DNA from: JAFIEN01 sp051859505
GTDB lineage: Bacteria; Pseudomonadota; Alphaproteobacteria; Rhodobacterales; Rhodobacteraceae
Assembly: GCA_051859505.1 (NCBI GenBank)
Contig: JBHYFN010000003.1
Coordinates: 91,331-155,330, forward strand
Reading direction: 5' to 3'
Length of the DNA: 64,000 nt
Part shown: positions 8,693 to 18,232 of the stretch, piece by piece
Numbering within the stretch: position 1 is the stretch's first letter
How the letters are laid out: every line of letters begins with the position of its first letter
Program-made: the position numbers and the translations under genes
The notes under the pieces: generated by a model
Told to the model about the DNA's origin: nothing
Database searches by the model: none
What the model saw: only the letters and a program-made list of their open reading frames with translations

Positions 8693-9507
8693 GCCCCCGG
8701 CACCCCCCGGTTGAAACGCTGCGCCAGCGCCAGCGCGGTGACGCTGACCGCCAGAACAAGCGTCGCCAGCGCGTTGATCTCGGGTGTGACGCCGAAACGG
8801 ATCATCGCCCAGATCTGCATCGGCAGCGTGATCGAGGCGCGGCCTGCGCCGGCGGTGAAGAAGGCGATGATGAATTCGTCCACCGACAGCGTGAAGGCCA
8901 GCAGCGCGCCCGCGATGATCGCCGGCGCCAGCACCGGCAGGACGACGCGCAGATAGGTGATATGGGCGGGGGCGCCAAGGTCGCTCGAGGCCTCGACGAT
9001 GGACCAGTCGAAAGACTTGAGCCGCGCGCGGACCACGGCGCAGACGAAGGCAAGGTTGAAGACGACATGCGCCATGACGATCGTGTGCAGCCCCATCGAA
9101 AAGCGCAGGCCCAGCGCCGCCTGCAGCCATGAGTTCAGGAGCGAGAAGAAGGACAGAAGCGCAATCGCCAGCACGATATCGGGGATGATCATCGGGGCGA
9201 AGATGATGGTTTCGAGAAACCGGCCCTTGCGGCGTCGGATCTCGACCCCGATGGCCAGCGCCGTGCCAAGGATCGTGGCGAGCAGGGTAGAGACCAGCGC
9301 CACCTTGAGCGTGTTTCCTGCGGCCCGCAGAATGTCGGAATTGTTCAGAAGCTCCCCATACCATTTCGTCGAAAAGCCGGTCCAGGCGGTGGGCAGACCG
9401 CCTTCGTTGAACGACAGCGCCACGAGGACCGAGATCGGGATATAGAGGAAGGCGAAGGTCACGCCCAGGATCGTGAGCATCAGGCGATGCCGCGAACGCT
9501 CATGCAT
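8689..9507 (-). CDS. Pot-type ABC transporter permease (PotC-like)
   Basis: A 272-residue inner-membrane permease with about six hydrophobic segments and an EAA-type cytoplasmic loop (EASSDLGAPAHITYLRVVLP) for the ATPase. The start at 9507 (MHERSRHR) overlaps the preceding permease stop by 8 bp; the alternative at 9543 would overlap it by 44 bp and add a non-membrane leader. Together with 9500-10354 it forms the channel of a polyamine/opine/amine-type importer. The substrate is set by the binding protein at 10404. Confidence 0.9.
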   Translation of the reverse strand: MHERSRHRLMLTILGVTFAFLYIPISVLVALSFNEGGLPTAWTGFSTKWYGELLNNSDILRAAGNTLKVALVSTLLATILGTALAIGVEIRRRKGRFLETIIFAPMIIPDIVLAIALLSFFSLLNSWLQAALGLRFSMGLHTIVMAHVVFNLAFVCAVVRARLKSFDWSIVEASSDLGAPAHITYLRVVLPVLAPAIIAGALLAFTLSVDEFIIAFFTAGAGRASITLPMQIWAMIRFGVTPEINALATLVLAVSVTALALAQRFNRGVPGA

Positions 9508-10354
9508 CGCGCACCCGCCCGCCCGTGCCGCGTTCGACGGCAAGGGTCTGCAGGAACAACAACCCCATCATGATGGCAATCAGCATCATCGACAGCGCAG
9601 CCCCAAAAGGCCAGTCGTTCGCGGTCAGGAACTGCGCATAGATCGTGTTCCCGATCATCTGGAACTGCCCCCCGCCAAGCAGGGCAGGCGTCACGAAATT
9701 CCCGATCGACAGCACAAAGACGAACACCGCCCCCACCGCGATGCCCGGCAGGGTCATGGGCAGGGTCACGCGGCGGAAGGTGGTCCAGGCAGAGGCGCCC
9801 AGATCATGTGAAGCCTCGGCAATCTCGGGGTTGAGGCGCGAGAGCGGCGCATAGCAGGCCAGGATCACGAAGGGCAGGTAGGAATAGACAAGGCCCACGA
9901 TCACGGTCCCTTGCGTGTAAAGCAGCGGCGGAAGCTCGCCCTCGAACCCGATCCAGCGCGCGGCCTGCACGATCAGCCCCTCGCGGTTCAGCAGCACGAT
10001 CCAGGCATAGGTGCGGATCAGGTAGTTCGACCAGAACGGCAGCACGGCGAAGAACAGAAGCATCGGCTGATGCCGGCGCGGCATGGCGGCGATGGCATAG
10101 GCAGCGGCATAGCCGATCACGCAGGCGATGAGCGCGGCCGTCCCCGCCACCCGCGCGGAATTGAGGAAGATGCCCGCATAAAGCGGGTCGAACACCAGCG
10201 CGAGATTCTCGAGCGTCAGGGTATAGTCGATCCCCCCGTAAAGCCCCCGCCGGAAGAAGGCGAGCGCCAGGATCAGCAGGCACGGCACCACCATCAGCGC
10301 CGTCAGCCAAGCCAGCGCCGGGGCCATCAATGCGGTCGATGCCCTGTTTCTCAT
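9500..10354 (-). CDS. Pot-type ABC transporter permease (PotB-like)
   Basis: A 284-residue permease with about six transmembrane segments and the EAA loop motif EASHDLGASAWTTFRRVTLP. The segment PFWSNYLIRTYAWIVLL is a strong PotB-family hallmark. It follows the substrate-binding protein by 49 bp and overlaps the second permease by 8 bp, so the two channel subunits are translated together. Located in the inner membrane. Confidence 0.91.
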   Translation of the reverse strand: MRNRASTALMAPALAWLTALMVVPCLLILALAFFRRGLYGGIDYTLTLENLALVFDPLYAGIFLNSARVAGTAALIACVIGYAAAYAIAAMPRRHQPMLLFFAVLPFWSNYLIRTYAWIVLLNREGLIVQAARWIGFEGELPPLLYTQGTVIVGLVYSYLPFVILACYAPLSRLNPEIAEASHDLGASAWTTFRRVTLPMTLPGIAVGAVFVFVLSIGNFVTPALLGGGQFQMIGNTIYAQFLTANDWPFGAALSMMLIAIMMGLLFLQTLAVERGTGGRVRDA

Positions 10355-10403
10355 GCGTCTTCCGGGTGGGGCGGCCGGGATCGCCCGGCCGCCCTCGATG
10401 GGC

Positions 10404-11447
10404 TTATTGCGCGGCCATGATCTCGGTCACGAGGCGGGAATAGGCGCGCTGCGCCTCGCCCACGTCGCGCAGCTGTTCGAAGACGAACATCTCTTCCGGG
10501 CTCATCCCCATGTTCGGGAAGGCGGCGATGAGGTCGGGGTCCACAGCCGCCATCGCGGGGGCGTTGGGCACCTTGTAAAGGATGTTCTCGGCCGCCCAGC
10601 CATGGTTTTCCGCATCGAGGATGTAGTTGACGAAGTCATAGGCCGCGTCCTTGTTCTCGGAGGCGGCAAGGATGACGATGGTATCGACCCAGAGGTCGGT
10701 CCCTTCCTCGGGGATCATGTAGACGACATTCTCGTCCTCGGCGATGGCGTAGTTGCACCAGCCGTCCCAGGCATGGACGAGCGAGGCCTCGCCCGAGACA
10801 AGCTTGGCGTAGAAGGTCGTGTCGTCATAGGCCAGAAGCGTGGATTTCGCCGCGATCAGCGTGTCGCGCACCTGTGCCAGCGCGTCTTCATCCGTCACGT
10901 TGACGGAAAAGCCGTTGGCCAGCATCCCCGCCCCCAGAAGCCAGCGGTCGGTTGCCAGCATCGTGGTCTTGCCCGCCACATCCTCGGCCGGGGAAAGCAG
11001 GTCGTTCCAGCTTGTCGGCGCCTCGGCCACCAGATCGGTGCGGTAGCACAGGCCCGTCGTGCCCCAGGCGTAAGGCACCGAGAAATTGTTGCCCGGATCA
11101 TGCGCCAGTTCCATCGCCTGGCTGTAGAGATTGGCCATGTTCGGGATGCGGTCATGGTCCAGCGTCTCGGCCAGGCCAAGGTTGTGCAGGATCTCGGCAA
11201 AAGGCGAGGAGACGAAGACCACGTCATAGCCTGCCCCGCCGCCGGCGATGAGCTTGCCCATGATCTCTTCGTTGGTGCCGTGCAGCACCAGTTCGGCGGC
11301 ATGGCCCGTCGCGGCGGTGAAATCCTCGACGGCGTCGGGGGCCATGTAGCCGTCCCAGTTGGAAATCGTCAGCGTCTGCGCCGAAAGGGCCGTGCCGCAC
11401 AGCAGTGCCGCACCGACGGCAAGCGGCCGGGATATGGAAAACATCAT
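10404..11447 (-). CDS. Periplasmic substrate-binding protein of a Pot-type ABC importer
   Basis: A 347-residue PotD/PotF-like binding protein. Residues 1-24 form a signal peptide ending in LSAQ, and the mature protein opens with TISNWDGYM, matching the NWxxY opening of polyamine-binding proteins. The family binds putrescine, spermidine or related amines and sometimes opines. I chose the ATG at 11447 because AGGGAG sits 6 nt upstream; the longer frame to 11612 has no signal peptide at its start. It is the first gene of the ten-gene cluster, so it probably receives the operon promoter. A GATAAT hexamer and a 12-bp palindrome lie upstream at 11550-11567. Confidence 0.9.
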   Translation of the reverse strand: MMFSISRPLAVGAALLCGTALSAQTLTISNWDGYMAPDAVEDFTAATGHAAELVLHGTNEEIMGKLIAGGGAGYDVVFVSSPFAEILHNLGLAETLDHDRIPNMANLYSQAMELAHDPGNNFSVPYAWGTTGLCYRTDLVAEAPTSWNDLLSPAEDVAGKTTMLATDRWLLGAGMLANGFSVNVTDEDALAQVRDTLIAAKSTLLAYDDTTFYAKLVSGEASLVHAWDGWCNYAIAEDENVVYMIPEEGTDLWVDTIVILAASENKDAAYDFVNYILDAENHGWAAENILYKVPNAPAMAAVDPDLIAAFPNMGMSPEEMFVFEQLRDVGEAQRAYSRLVTEIMAAQ

Positions 11448-11549
11448 CGCAAGCTCCCTGTTATCGAGACCGCCCGATTCCCGGCGGCAATTGAAGAGAC
11501 GCGGCAAAAAGGCCAGCTCATGGGCGAACCTTAGGGGGCCGCCGGAAAG

Positions 11550-11567
11550 CTGGTCAACCAGATTATC
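11550..11567 (-). promoter_or_regulatory. Candidate -10 element with an operator-like palindrome, Pot-type cluster
   Basis: On the minus strand GATAAT (11567-11562) matches five of six -10 bases. It is followed at once by the 12-bp inverted repeat CTGGTTGACCAG (11561-11550), which would cover the start site. The TGGT/ACCA half-sites resemble GntR/FadR-type operators, though with a 2-bp spacer. No good -35 is visible, so activation or a non-sigma70 factor is possible. No regulator gene lies in the cluster. Confidence 0.35.
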
Positions 11568-11772
11568 CAGAAGGTTACGGGTTTTCCGTGCTTTGCCCGA
11601 GGCTCTGCCCACAGCTTCGCCCGCAGCTTTGGCCGCAGCGTGACAACGGCTGGTTGAGTCGGCCCCTCCCCCCGCTGCGGCGCCATCGGGCGCGCCGCTT
11701 TCGCGCGGTCACGAACCGGCGGATCAGGAACGTGAGCCAGGAAAGGGCCGGAAAGGGCCAGAGCCCGGTGGC

Positions 11773-11801
11773 CTTGAACTGGGGCGAAAGTCGAAAGAAT
11801 A
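11773..11801 (+). promoter_or_regulatory. Candidate promoter of the dipeptide importer operon
   Basis: TTGAAC (11773-11778), a 17-bp spacer and GAATAT (11796-11801) form a plausible sigma70-type pair, giving a leader of about 105 nt before the ATG at 11913. The -10 is a weak match, so this is a pattern call only. Confidence 0.3.
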
Positions 11802-11912
11802 TGTTGCCATATCCGTCCGAAGAAGGCACCGGGGCAACAGGGTCGGGCAGTGATGCCCCAGCCGCGGGATGCAGCGGGGCGCATGAGGCCGGGGACGGAG
11901 GAGAGGACCAGG

Positions 11913-13397
11913 ATGCTTAATTCGATCAGAAGGCTTGCCGCCGCCAGCGCCATCGCCCTTGTCGCCGGTCATGGCGCCCTTCAGGCGCAGGACTCCATCT
12001 CGATCGCGATCCAGCTGGAACCGCCGATCCTTGATCCAACGGCGGGCGCGGCGCAGGCCATCGCCTCGGTCGTCTATCTCAACATCTTCGAAGGGCTGAT
12101 GCGGTTTCAGGCCGATGGCTCGGTCGTGCCGCATCTTGCCGCCGGGACCGAGATTTCCGAGGACGGCACCCTCTACACCTTCACCCTGCACGAGGGCGTC
12201 ACCTTCCACGACGGAAGCCCCCTGACCGCCGAGGATGTGAAATTCAGCCTCGACCGCGCCCGCGCCGAGGACAGCACGAACGCGCAGAAGGGCCTTTTCG
12301 CCGCCATCGAGGAGGTGACCGTGACCGGCCCCCTGACCGTCGAGGTGCGCCTCTCGCGGCCCGATGGCAGTTTCCTGTTCAACATGGCCTGGAGCGATGC
12401 TGTCGTCGTCTCGCCCGCAACGGCCGCGACCAATGTGAACACCCCCGTCGGCACCGGCCCCTACCGCTTCGCCAACTGGGTGCAGGGCGACCGGATCGAG
12501 CTGACCCGCAACCCCGAGTATTGGGGCGAGGCCCCCGCGCTTGAACGCGCGACCTTCCGCTTCATCTCTGACCCGACCGCCGCCTTCGCCGCCGTCATGG
12601 CCGAGGATGTGGACGTCTTCTCCGGCTTCCCCGCGCCCGAGAACCTGCCCCAGTTCGAGGCCGATCCCCGTTTTCAGGTCATCGTGGGTTCAACCGAGGG
12701 CGAGACGATCCTTGCGATGAACAACCTCGAGCCGCCCTTCGACAATCTGGTGGTGCGGCAGGCCGTGGCCCATGCCATCGACCGGCAGGCGATCGTCGAC
12801 GGGGCGATGTTCGGCTATGGCACCCCCATCGGCACCCATTTCGCGCCACATCATCCGGCCTATGTCGATCTGACCGGCCTGTCGGTCTACGACCCCGAGA
12901 TCGCCCGCGCGCTGCTGGCCGAGGCGGGCTTTCCCGACGGCTTTTCCACCACGCTGAAACTGCCGCCCCCCTCCTATGCGCGGCGCGGCGGCGAGATCGT
13001 GGCAGCCCAGCTGCGCGCCGTGGGGATCGACGCGCAGATCAGCACTGTCGAATGGGCGCAGTGGCTGGAAGAGGTCTTTACAAACAAGACCTTCGGCCTG
13101 ACCATCGTCAGCCATACCGAGCCGATGGATATCGGCATCTATGCCAATCCCGACTATTACTTCCAGTATGACGGCCCCGAATTCCGCGCCGTGATGGACG
13201 AACTGGTCGCCACCACCGATGAAGAGGCCCGCATCGCCCTGATGCAAGAGGCGCAGCGCATCATCGCCGAGGATCACGTCAACGCCTATCTGTTCCAGCT
13301 TCCGGCGCTGACCGTGGCGCGGGCCGGCGTCGAAGGCCTCTGGGCCAACCAACCCGTTGCGGCGATCGACCTTTCGGGCCTCTCCTGGGCTCAGTGA
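11913..13397 (+). CDS. Family-5 (dipeptide/oligopeptide-type) ABC substrate-binding protein
   Basis: A 494-residue periplasmic binding protein of the DppA/OppA/NikA family. Residues 1-26 form a signal peptide ending in LQAQ. The family-5 start (QLEPPILDPTAGAAQAI) and the internal RNPEYWGEAP motif are present. Ligands in this family are peptides, glutathione or nickel chelates; the aminopeptidase at the end of this run favours peptides. The ATG at 11913 has GGAGGAGAGG upstream and begins the signal peptide; a longer frame from 11850 does not. It is the first gene of a five-gene plus-strand operon. Confidence 0.92.
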   Translation: MLNSIRRLAAASAIALVAGHGALQAQDSISIAIQLEPPILDPTAGAAQAIASVVYLNIFEGLMRFQADGSVVPHLAAGTEISEDGTLYTFTLHEGVTFHDGSPLTAEDVKFSLDRARAEDSTNAQKGLFAAIEEVTVTGPLTVEVRLSRPDGSFLFNMAWSDAVVVSPATAATNVNTPVGTGPYRFANWVQGDRIELTRNPEYWGEAPALERATFRFISDPTAAFAAVMAEDVDVFSGFPAPENLPQFEADPRFQVIVGSTEGETILAMNNLEPPFDNLVVRQAVAHAIDRQAIVDGAMFGYGTPIGTHFAPHHPAYVDLTGLSVYDPEIARALLAEAGFPDGFSTTLKLPPPSYARRGGEIVAAQLRAVGIDAQISTVEWAQWLEEVFTNKTFGLTIVSHTEPMDIGIYANPDYYFQYDGPEFRAVMDELVATTDEEARIALMQEAQRIIAEDHVNAYLFQLPALTVARAGVEGLWANQPVAAIDLSGLSWAQ

Positions 13398-13425
13398 TGC
13401 GCCTCGCCCCGGCAGGCACCCCCTG

Positions 13426-14369
<944 letters not shown>

Positions 14370-14373
<4 letters not shown>

Positions 14374-15194
14374 ACCGCGGCACGCGCAGCCTCTGGATCG
14401 GCGCCGCGCTTGCCGGGGTCTTCGTCCTTGCGGCGCTAATCTCGCTGGTCTGGACGCCCTGGCCGGTCGACGGCGTCGATATCCCCAACCGCCTGCGGAC
14501 GCCCGACCGCACCCACTGGCTTGGCACCGACCACCTTGGCCGCGATATCCTGTCGATGATCATGATGGGGGCGCGCACCTCGATCGCGGTCGCCATCGTC
14601 GCCGTGGGCATCGGCATGGTGCTTGGCATACCCCTCGGCCTCTGGGCCGCCGCGCGTCAGGGCGGCTGGCTGGACGAGGTCATCATGCGCGCCAATGACC
14701 TGATCTTCGCCTTCCCCTCACTGGTGATCGCGATCCTGATCACCGCCGTCTTCGGGCCGGGTGCTGTGAATGCGATCATCGCCATCGGCATCTTCAACAT
14801 CCCCGTCTTCGCCCGCCTGACGCGCGGGGCCGCCCTCAGCCTCTGGTTGCGCGACTTCATCCTTGCCGCCCGCGTCGCCGGCAAATCCAGCTTCCGCATC
14901 AGCGCCGAACATATCCTGCCCAACCTCGCCTCGCTGATGATCGTGCAGGGCACGATCCAGTTCTCGCTCGGGATCCTTGCCGAGGCGGGGCTGTCCTACG
15001 TCGGCCTTGGCGCGCAACCGCCGGTGCCCAGCTGGGGCCGGATGCTGGCCGATGCGCAAACGATGGTGGCGCTCGCCCCGCATCTGGCGCTGATCCCGGG
15101 CCTTGCCATCATCCTCACCGTGCTGGGTCTGAACCTGATGGGCGACGGGTTGCGCGACCTCCTCGACCCCCGCATCCGCAGGGCACGGGCATGA
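14370..15194 (+). CDS. Dipeptide/oligopeptide ABC transporter permease (DppC-like)
   Basis: A 274-residue permease, partner of the DppB-like subunit. The THWLGTDHLGRDILS motif near residue 45 is diagnostic of DppC/OppC proteins, and the EAA loop and closing DGLRDLLDPR are normal. It overlaps both its upstream and downstream neighbours by ATGA, so the channel and ATPase are translationally coupled. Confidence 0.94.
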
Positions 15195-16786
15195 CGCTGC
15201 TGGCCGTCGAGAACCTCTCGGTCACGATCCACGGCAGCCCGGTCCTGTCGCAGGTCGCGCTGAGGCTGAACGCGGGCGAGATCCTCGCGCTCACCGGCGA
15301 AAGCGGCTCGGGCAAGTCGATGACCGCGCTCTCGATCATGGGCCTCCTGCCGCCCGGCGCAGGGGCCACGGGCCGCATCCTCCTTGATGACACCGACCTC
15401 CTGACCCGGTCCGAGGCGCAACTCTGCGCCCTCCGCGGCCGCGCCATCGGCATGATCTTTCAGGAACCGATGACAGCGCTGAACCCCGTCCAGTGCATCG
15501 GCGATCAGGTGGCCGAGACGATCCGCCTCCACGAAAACGCCCCCCGGGCGAGCGCCCGCACCCGCGCGGCCGAAACACTCGCCCGCGTGGGTCTCCCCCC
15601 CGACCGCTTCCCCCTCTCACGCTATCCGCATCAGCTTTCGGGCGGCCAGCGCCAGCGCGTGGGCCTTGCCATGGCCGTGGCGCTGCGCCCCCGCCTCCTG
15701 ATCGCGGACGAACCCACCACGGCGCTTGACGTCACGACCCAGGCGCAGATCCTCGCCCTCCTGAAAGGGCTGGTCGCGGATTTCGGCATGGGCCTCTTGC
15801 TGATCACCCACGACCTCGCGGTGGTCTCGGGCCTCGCCGACCGTATCGCCGTGATGGAGAGGGGCCGCATCGTGGAAACCGGCGCGACCCGCCCCCTGCT
15901 TTCCGCCCCCGAACACCCCTACACCCGCATGCTCTTCACTGCGGCCCGCCACAGCCCAACCCTGCCGCCCGCCCGCGCCACCGAGCCGCTCCTCCAGGTC
16001 ACCGGCGTCACCCGCGCCCACCGCCACCGCCCCTCGCCTTTCGCAAGGCCACGTGACCTGCCCGCCCTGACCGACGTGACCTTCACCCTCCACCGGGGCG
16101 AGCGCCTCGGCCTCGTCGGCGAATCCGGCTCGGGCAAATCCACCCTCGCGCGCGCCATCCTCGGGCTGGAACCCATCCAAAGCGGCACGATCACGCTTGA
16201 CGGGGCGCCGGTCTTCACCGCCTCCCGCCCCAACCTTGCCGTCCGCCGCCGGATGCAGGTCGTCTTTCAGGACCCGTTCGGCAGCTTCAACCCCCGCCAC
16301 CGCGTGGACCGCCTCATCACCGAGCCCTTCCACCTCCTCCCCGACCCGCCCCGCGGCCCCGCCCGCGCCCGCGCCGTGACCGAGGCGCTAAAGGCCGTCG
16401 GCCTCCCCCCCGAGGCCGCCCAGCGCTACATCCACGAGTTCTCCGGCGGCCAGCGCCAGCGCATCGCGCTTGCCCGCGCCCTCATCATCCGCCCCGACCT
16501 GATCATCCTTGACGAGGCGGTCTCGGCCCTCGACGTCTCGGTCCGCGCCCGGATCCTCGACCTTCTGGCCGATCTGGCCCGCAGAATGCCCCTGGCCTGG
16601 CTCTTCATCAGCCACGACCTTTCCGTCGTGCGCGGCATCACCGACCGCGTCCTCGTCCTGAAAGACGGCCGCATCGTCGAGGACGCGCCCACCGCACAGG
16701 TCTTTGCCACCCCGCAACATCCCTATACACAATCCCTGATCGACGCCGCCCCCCGCCTCCCCGACCCGGAGCCCGTCCAGCCATGA
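15191..16786 (+). CDS. Fused DppD-DppF type ABC ATPase
   Basis: A 531-residue protein carrying two complete ABC ATPase domains in one chain. Domain 1 (about 1-255) has Walker A GESGSGKSMT and signature LSGGQRQR. Domain 2 (about 265-531) has GESGSGKSTL and FSGGQRQR. It replaces the two separate ATPases of the classical Dpp/Opp system, as in YejF-like importers. The ATG overlaps the DppC-like stop by 4 bp. A copy of repeat R2 begins 8 bp after its stop, before the aminopeptidase gene. Confidence 0.94.
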   Translation: MTLLAVENLSVTIHGSPVLSQVALRLNAGEILALTGESGSGKSMTALSIMGLLPPGAGATGRILLDDTDLLTRSEAQLCALRGRAIGMIFQEPMTALNPVQCIGDQVAETIRLHENAPRASARTRAAETLARVGLPPDRFPLSRYPHQLSGGQRQRVGLAMAVALRPRLLIADEPTTALDVTTQAQILALLKGLVADFGMGLLLITHDLAVVSGLADRIAVMERGRIVETGATRPLLSAPEHPYTRMLFTAARHSPTLPPARATEPLLQVTGVTRAHRHRPSPFARPRDLPALTDVTFTLHRGERLGLVGESGSGKSTLARAILGLEPIQSGTITLDGAPVFTASRPNLAVRRRMQVVFQDPFGSFNPRHRVDRLITEPFHLLPDPPRGPARARAVTEALKAVGLPPEAAQRYIHEFSGGQRQRIALARALIIRPDLIILDEAVSALDVSVRARILDLLADLARRMPLAWLFISHDLSVVRGITDRVLVLKDGRIVEDAPTAQVFATPQHPYTQSLIDAAPRLPDPEPVQP

Positions 16787-16794
16787 CCCCACTT

Positions 16795-16862
16795 TGCTGC
16801 TTCTTTTGTTCTCAAATATCCCGGGGGGAGTCCGCGTCAGCGGACGGGGGGCAGCGCCCCCC
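16795..16862 (+). repeat. Dispersed intergenic repeat, family R2, copy a
   Basis: The copy starts TGCTGCTTCTTTTGTTCTC, then AAATATCCCGGGGGG and two hairpins: GTCCGC/GCGGAC (16830-16845) and GGGGGGC/GCCCCCC (16846-16862). Related copies are at 21392-21458 and 63949-64000. Here it lies between the fused ATPase and the P1 peptidase, so it may shape termination or mRNA stability between them. Confidence 0.88.
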
Positions 16863-16880
16863 TGCGTTGGTGCAACCCGA

Positions 16881-17879
16881 ATGACCCCCGGCCCCCGCAA
16901 CCTGATCACCGATGTCGCGGGCCTGCGCGTCGGCAACGCGACCGACCACCGCCTGAAATCCGGCGTGACCGTGCTGACCGCCGACACCCCCTTCACGGCC
17001 TCGGTCCATGTCATGGGCGGCGCCCCCGGCACGCGCGAGACCGATCTTCTGGCCCCCGACAAGATGGTCGAGGCCGTCGATGCCCTCGTCCTCGCCGGCG
17101 GCTCTGCCTTCGGGCTCGACGCCTGTTCCGGCGTGACCGAGGCGCTTCTGGCCCGGGGCCGCGGCTTCCGCGTCGGGCCGGCGACGATCCCGCTGGTGCC
17201 GGGTGCCATCCTCTTCGACCTCCTGAACGGCGGCGAGAAGGGCTGGACGCAGAACCCCTACCCCGCGCTCGGCCGCGCGGCCTTCGAGGCGGCGGCCGAG
17301 GATTTCGCCCTCGGCTCGGTCGGCGCGGGCACCGGCGCGCTGACGGCGCTGCACAAGGGCGGCCTCGGATCCGCCTCCTTCCGGCTTGAAAGCGGGATCA
17401 CCGTGGGCGCGCTGGCGGCGGTCAATCCGATCGGCAGCGTCACCCCGCCGGACAGCCGCCATTTCTGGGCCGCCCCCTTCGAGCATGAAGCCGAGTTCGG
17501 CGGCCTCGGCTCCGATCCCCGCAGCGGCCTGACCGGCCCCTATCCAAGCCGCAAGGCGGGCCTTGGCGCGCGCGCCAACACCACGATCGCCATCGTGGCG
17601 ACCGATGCCGGCCTGACCAAGGCCGCCTGCCAGCGCCTTGCCATGACCGCCCATGACGGCATCGCCCGCGCCATCGTGCCGGCCCATACGCCGCATGACG
17701 GCGATCTTGTCTTTGCCCTCTCGACCGGCGGGCCCCCGGCACAGGATGCGGGGGCCGAGGCCGATCCCGTCCTCCTGGGGCTGGCCGCAGCCCATTGCCT
17801 CAGCCGCGCCATCGCCCGCGCGGTCTTTCACGCCACCCCGGCCGCCGGCGACCTGCTTCCCGCCTGGGCCGCGGGCTGA
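16881..17879 (+). CDS. P1-family (DmpA-like) aminopeptidase/amidase
   Basis: A 332-residue member of the DmpA/L-aminopeptidase D-esterase family. These proteins cut themselves before a Ser/Thr to make an Ntn-type N-terminal nucleophile and then release N-terminal amino acids. The family opening ITDVAGLRVGNATD, the GGSAFGLDA block and the candidate cleavage region ARANTTIAIVATDA are visible. I place the start at the ATG at 16881; the longer frame from 16794 runs through repeat R2. Following the peptide importer, it likely hydrolyses imported peptides or D-amino-acid amides. Confidence 0.88.
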   Translation: MTPGPRNLITDVAGLRVGNATDHRLKSGVTVLTADTPFTASVHVMGGAPGTRETDLLAPDKMVEAVDALVLAGGSAFGLDACSGVTEALLARGRGFRVGPATIPLVPGAILFDLLNGGEKGWTQNPYPALGRAAFEAAAEDFALGSVGAGTGALTALHKGGLGSASFRLESGITVGALAAVNPIGSVTPPDSRHFWAAPFEHEAEFGGLGSDPRSGLTGPYPSRKAGLGARANTTIAIVATDAGLTKAACQRLAMTAHDGIARAIVPAHTPHDGDLVFALSTGGPPAQDAGAEADPVLLGLAAAHCLSRAIARAVFHATPAAGDLLPAWAAG

Positions 17880-17891
17880 GGCCCAAAAGCA

Positions 17892-17919
17892 AAGGCCGCC
17901 CCCCGAAGGGCGCGGCCTT
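17892..17919 (-). terminator. Rho-independent terminator after rpmE
   Basis: On the minus strand AAGGCCGC and GCGGCCTT (17919-17912 and 17899-17892) form an 8-bp GC-rich stem, followed by TGCTTTTGGG. It lies 92 bp past the rpmE stop and would end the rpsP-rimM-trmD-rplS-rpmE transcript. Confidence 0.6.
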
Positions 17920-18010
17920 GAAATCGCGTGCCGTGGGCTCCGGCCCTGTGACCGGGCGCGGTGGCCTGGCCCTGTGCCCGGGCGCGTTGACCGGGCACGG
18001 TGGCCGGGCT

Positions 18011-18232
18011 TCAGAAGCCGAGGCCCGCGTATTTGTTCTTGAACTTCGAGACGCGGCCGCCCGAGTCAAGCAGACGCGCGCTGCCGCCGGTCCAGGCGGG
18101 ATGCACCGAAGGGTCGATGTCCAGCGTCATCGTGTCGCCTTCCTTGCCCCAGGTCGTCTTCATCTGCACGATGGTGCCATCGACCAGCTTCACATCCACG
18201 ATGTGATAGTCGGGGTGAATTCCGGTTCTCAT
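18011..18232 (-). CDS. rpmE: 50S ribosomal protein L31
   Basis: A 73-residue ribosomal protein of the large subunit. The opening MRTGIHPDYH and the closing KFKNKYAGLGF match L31. It contains no cysteine, so it is the zinc-free (C-minus) form rather than the CxxC form. Its ATG overlaps the rplS stop as ATGA, tying its translation to L19. Confidence 0.96.
   Translation of the reverse strand: MRTGIHPDYHIVDVKLVDGTIVQMKTTWGKEGDTMTLDIDPSVHPAWTGGSARLLDSGGRVSKFKNKYAGLGF

Larger units (their letters stand above)
11448..11912. other. 465-bp divergent intergenic region between two ABC importer operons
   Basis: No credible gene is present; the open frames here are GC-rich shadows without family features. 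It separates the minus-strand Pot-type cluster from the plus-strand dipeptide importer and must hold both promoters. I see a GATAAT hexamer plus palindrome for the minus direction (11550-11567) and a TTGAAC-N17-GAATAT pair for the plus direction (11773-11801). A run of imperfect CCGCAGC/CCCACAGC repeats lies at about 11598-11640. Confidence 0.6.
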
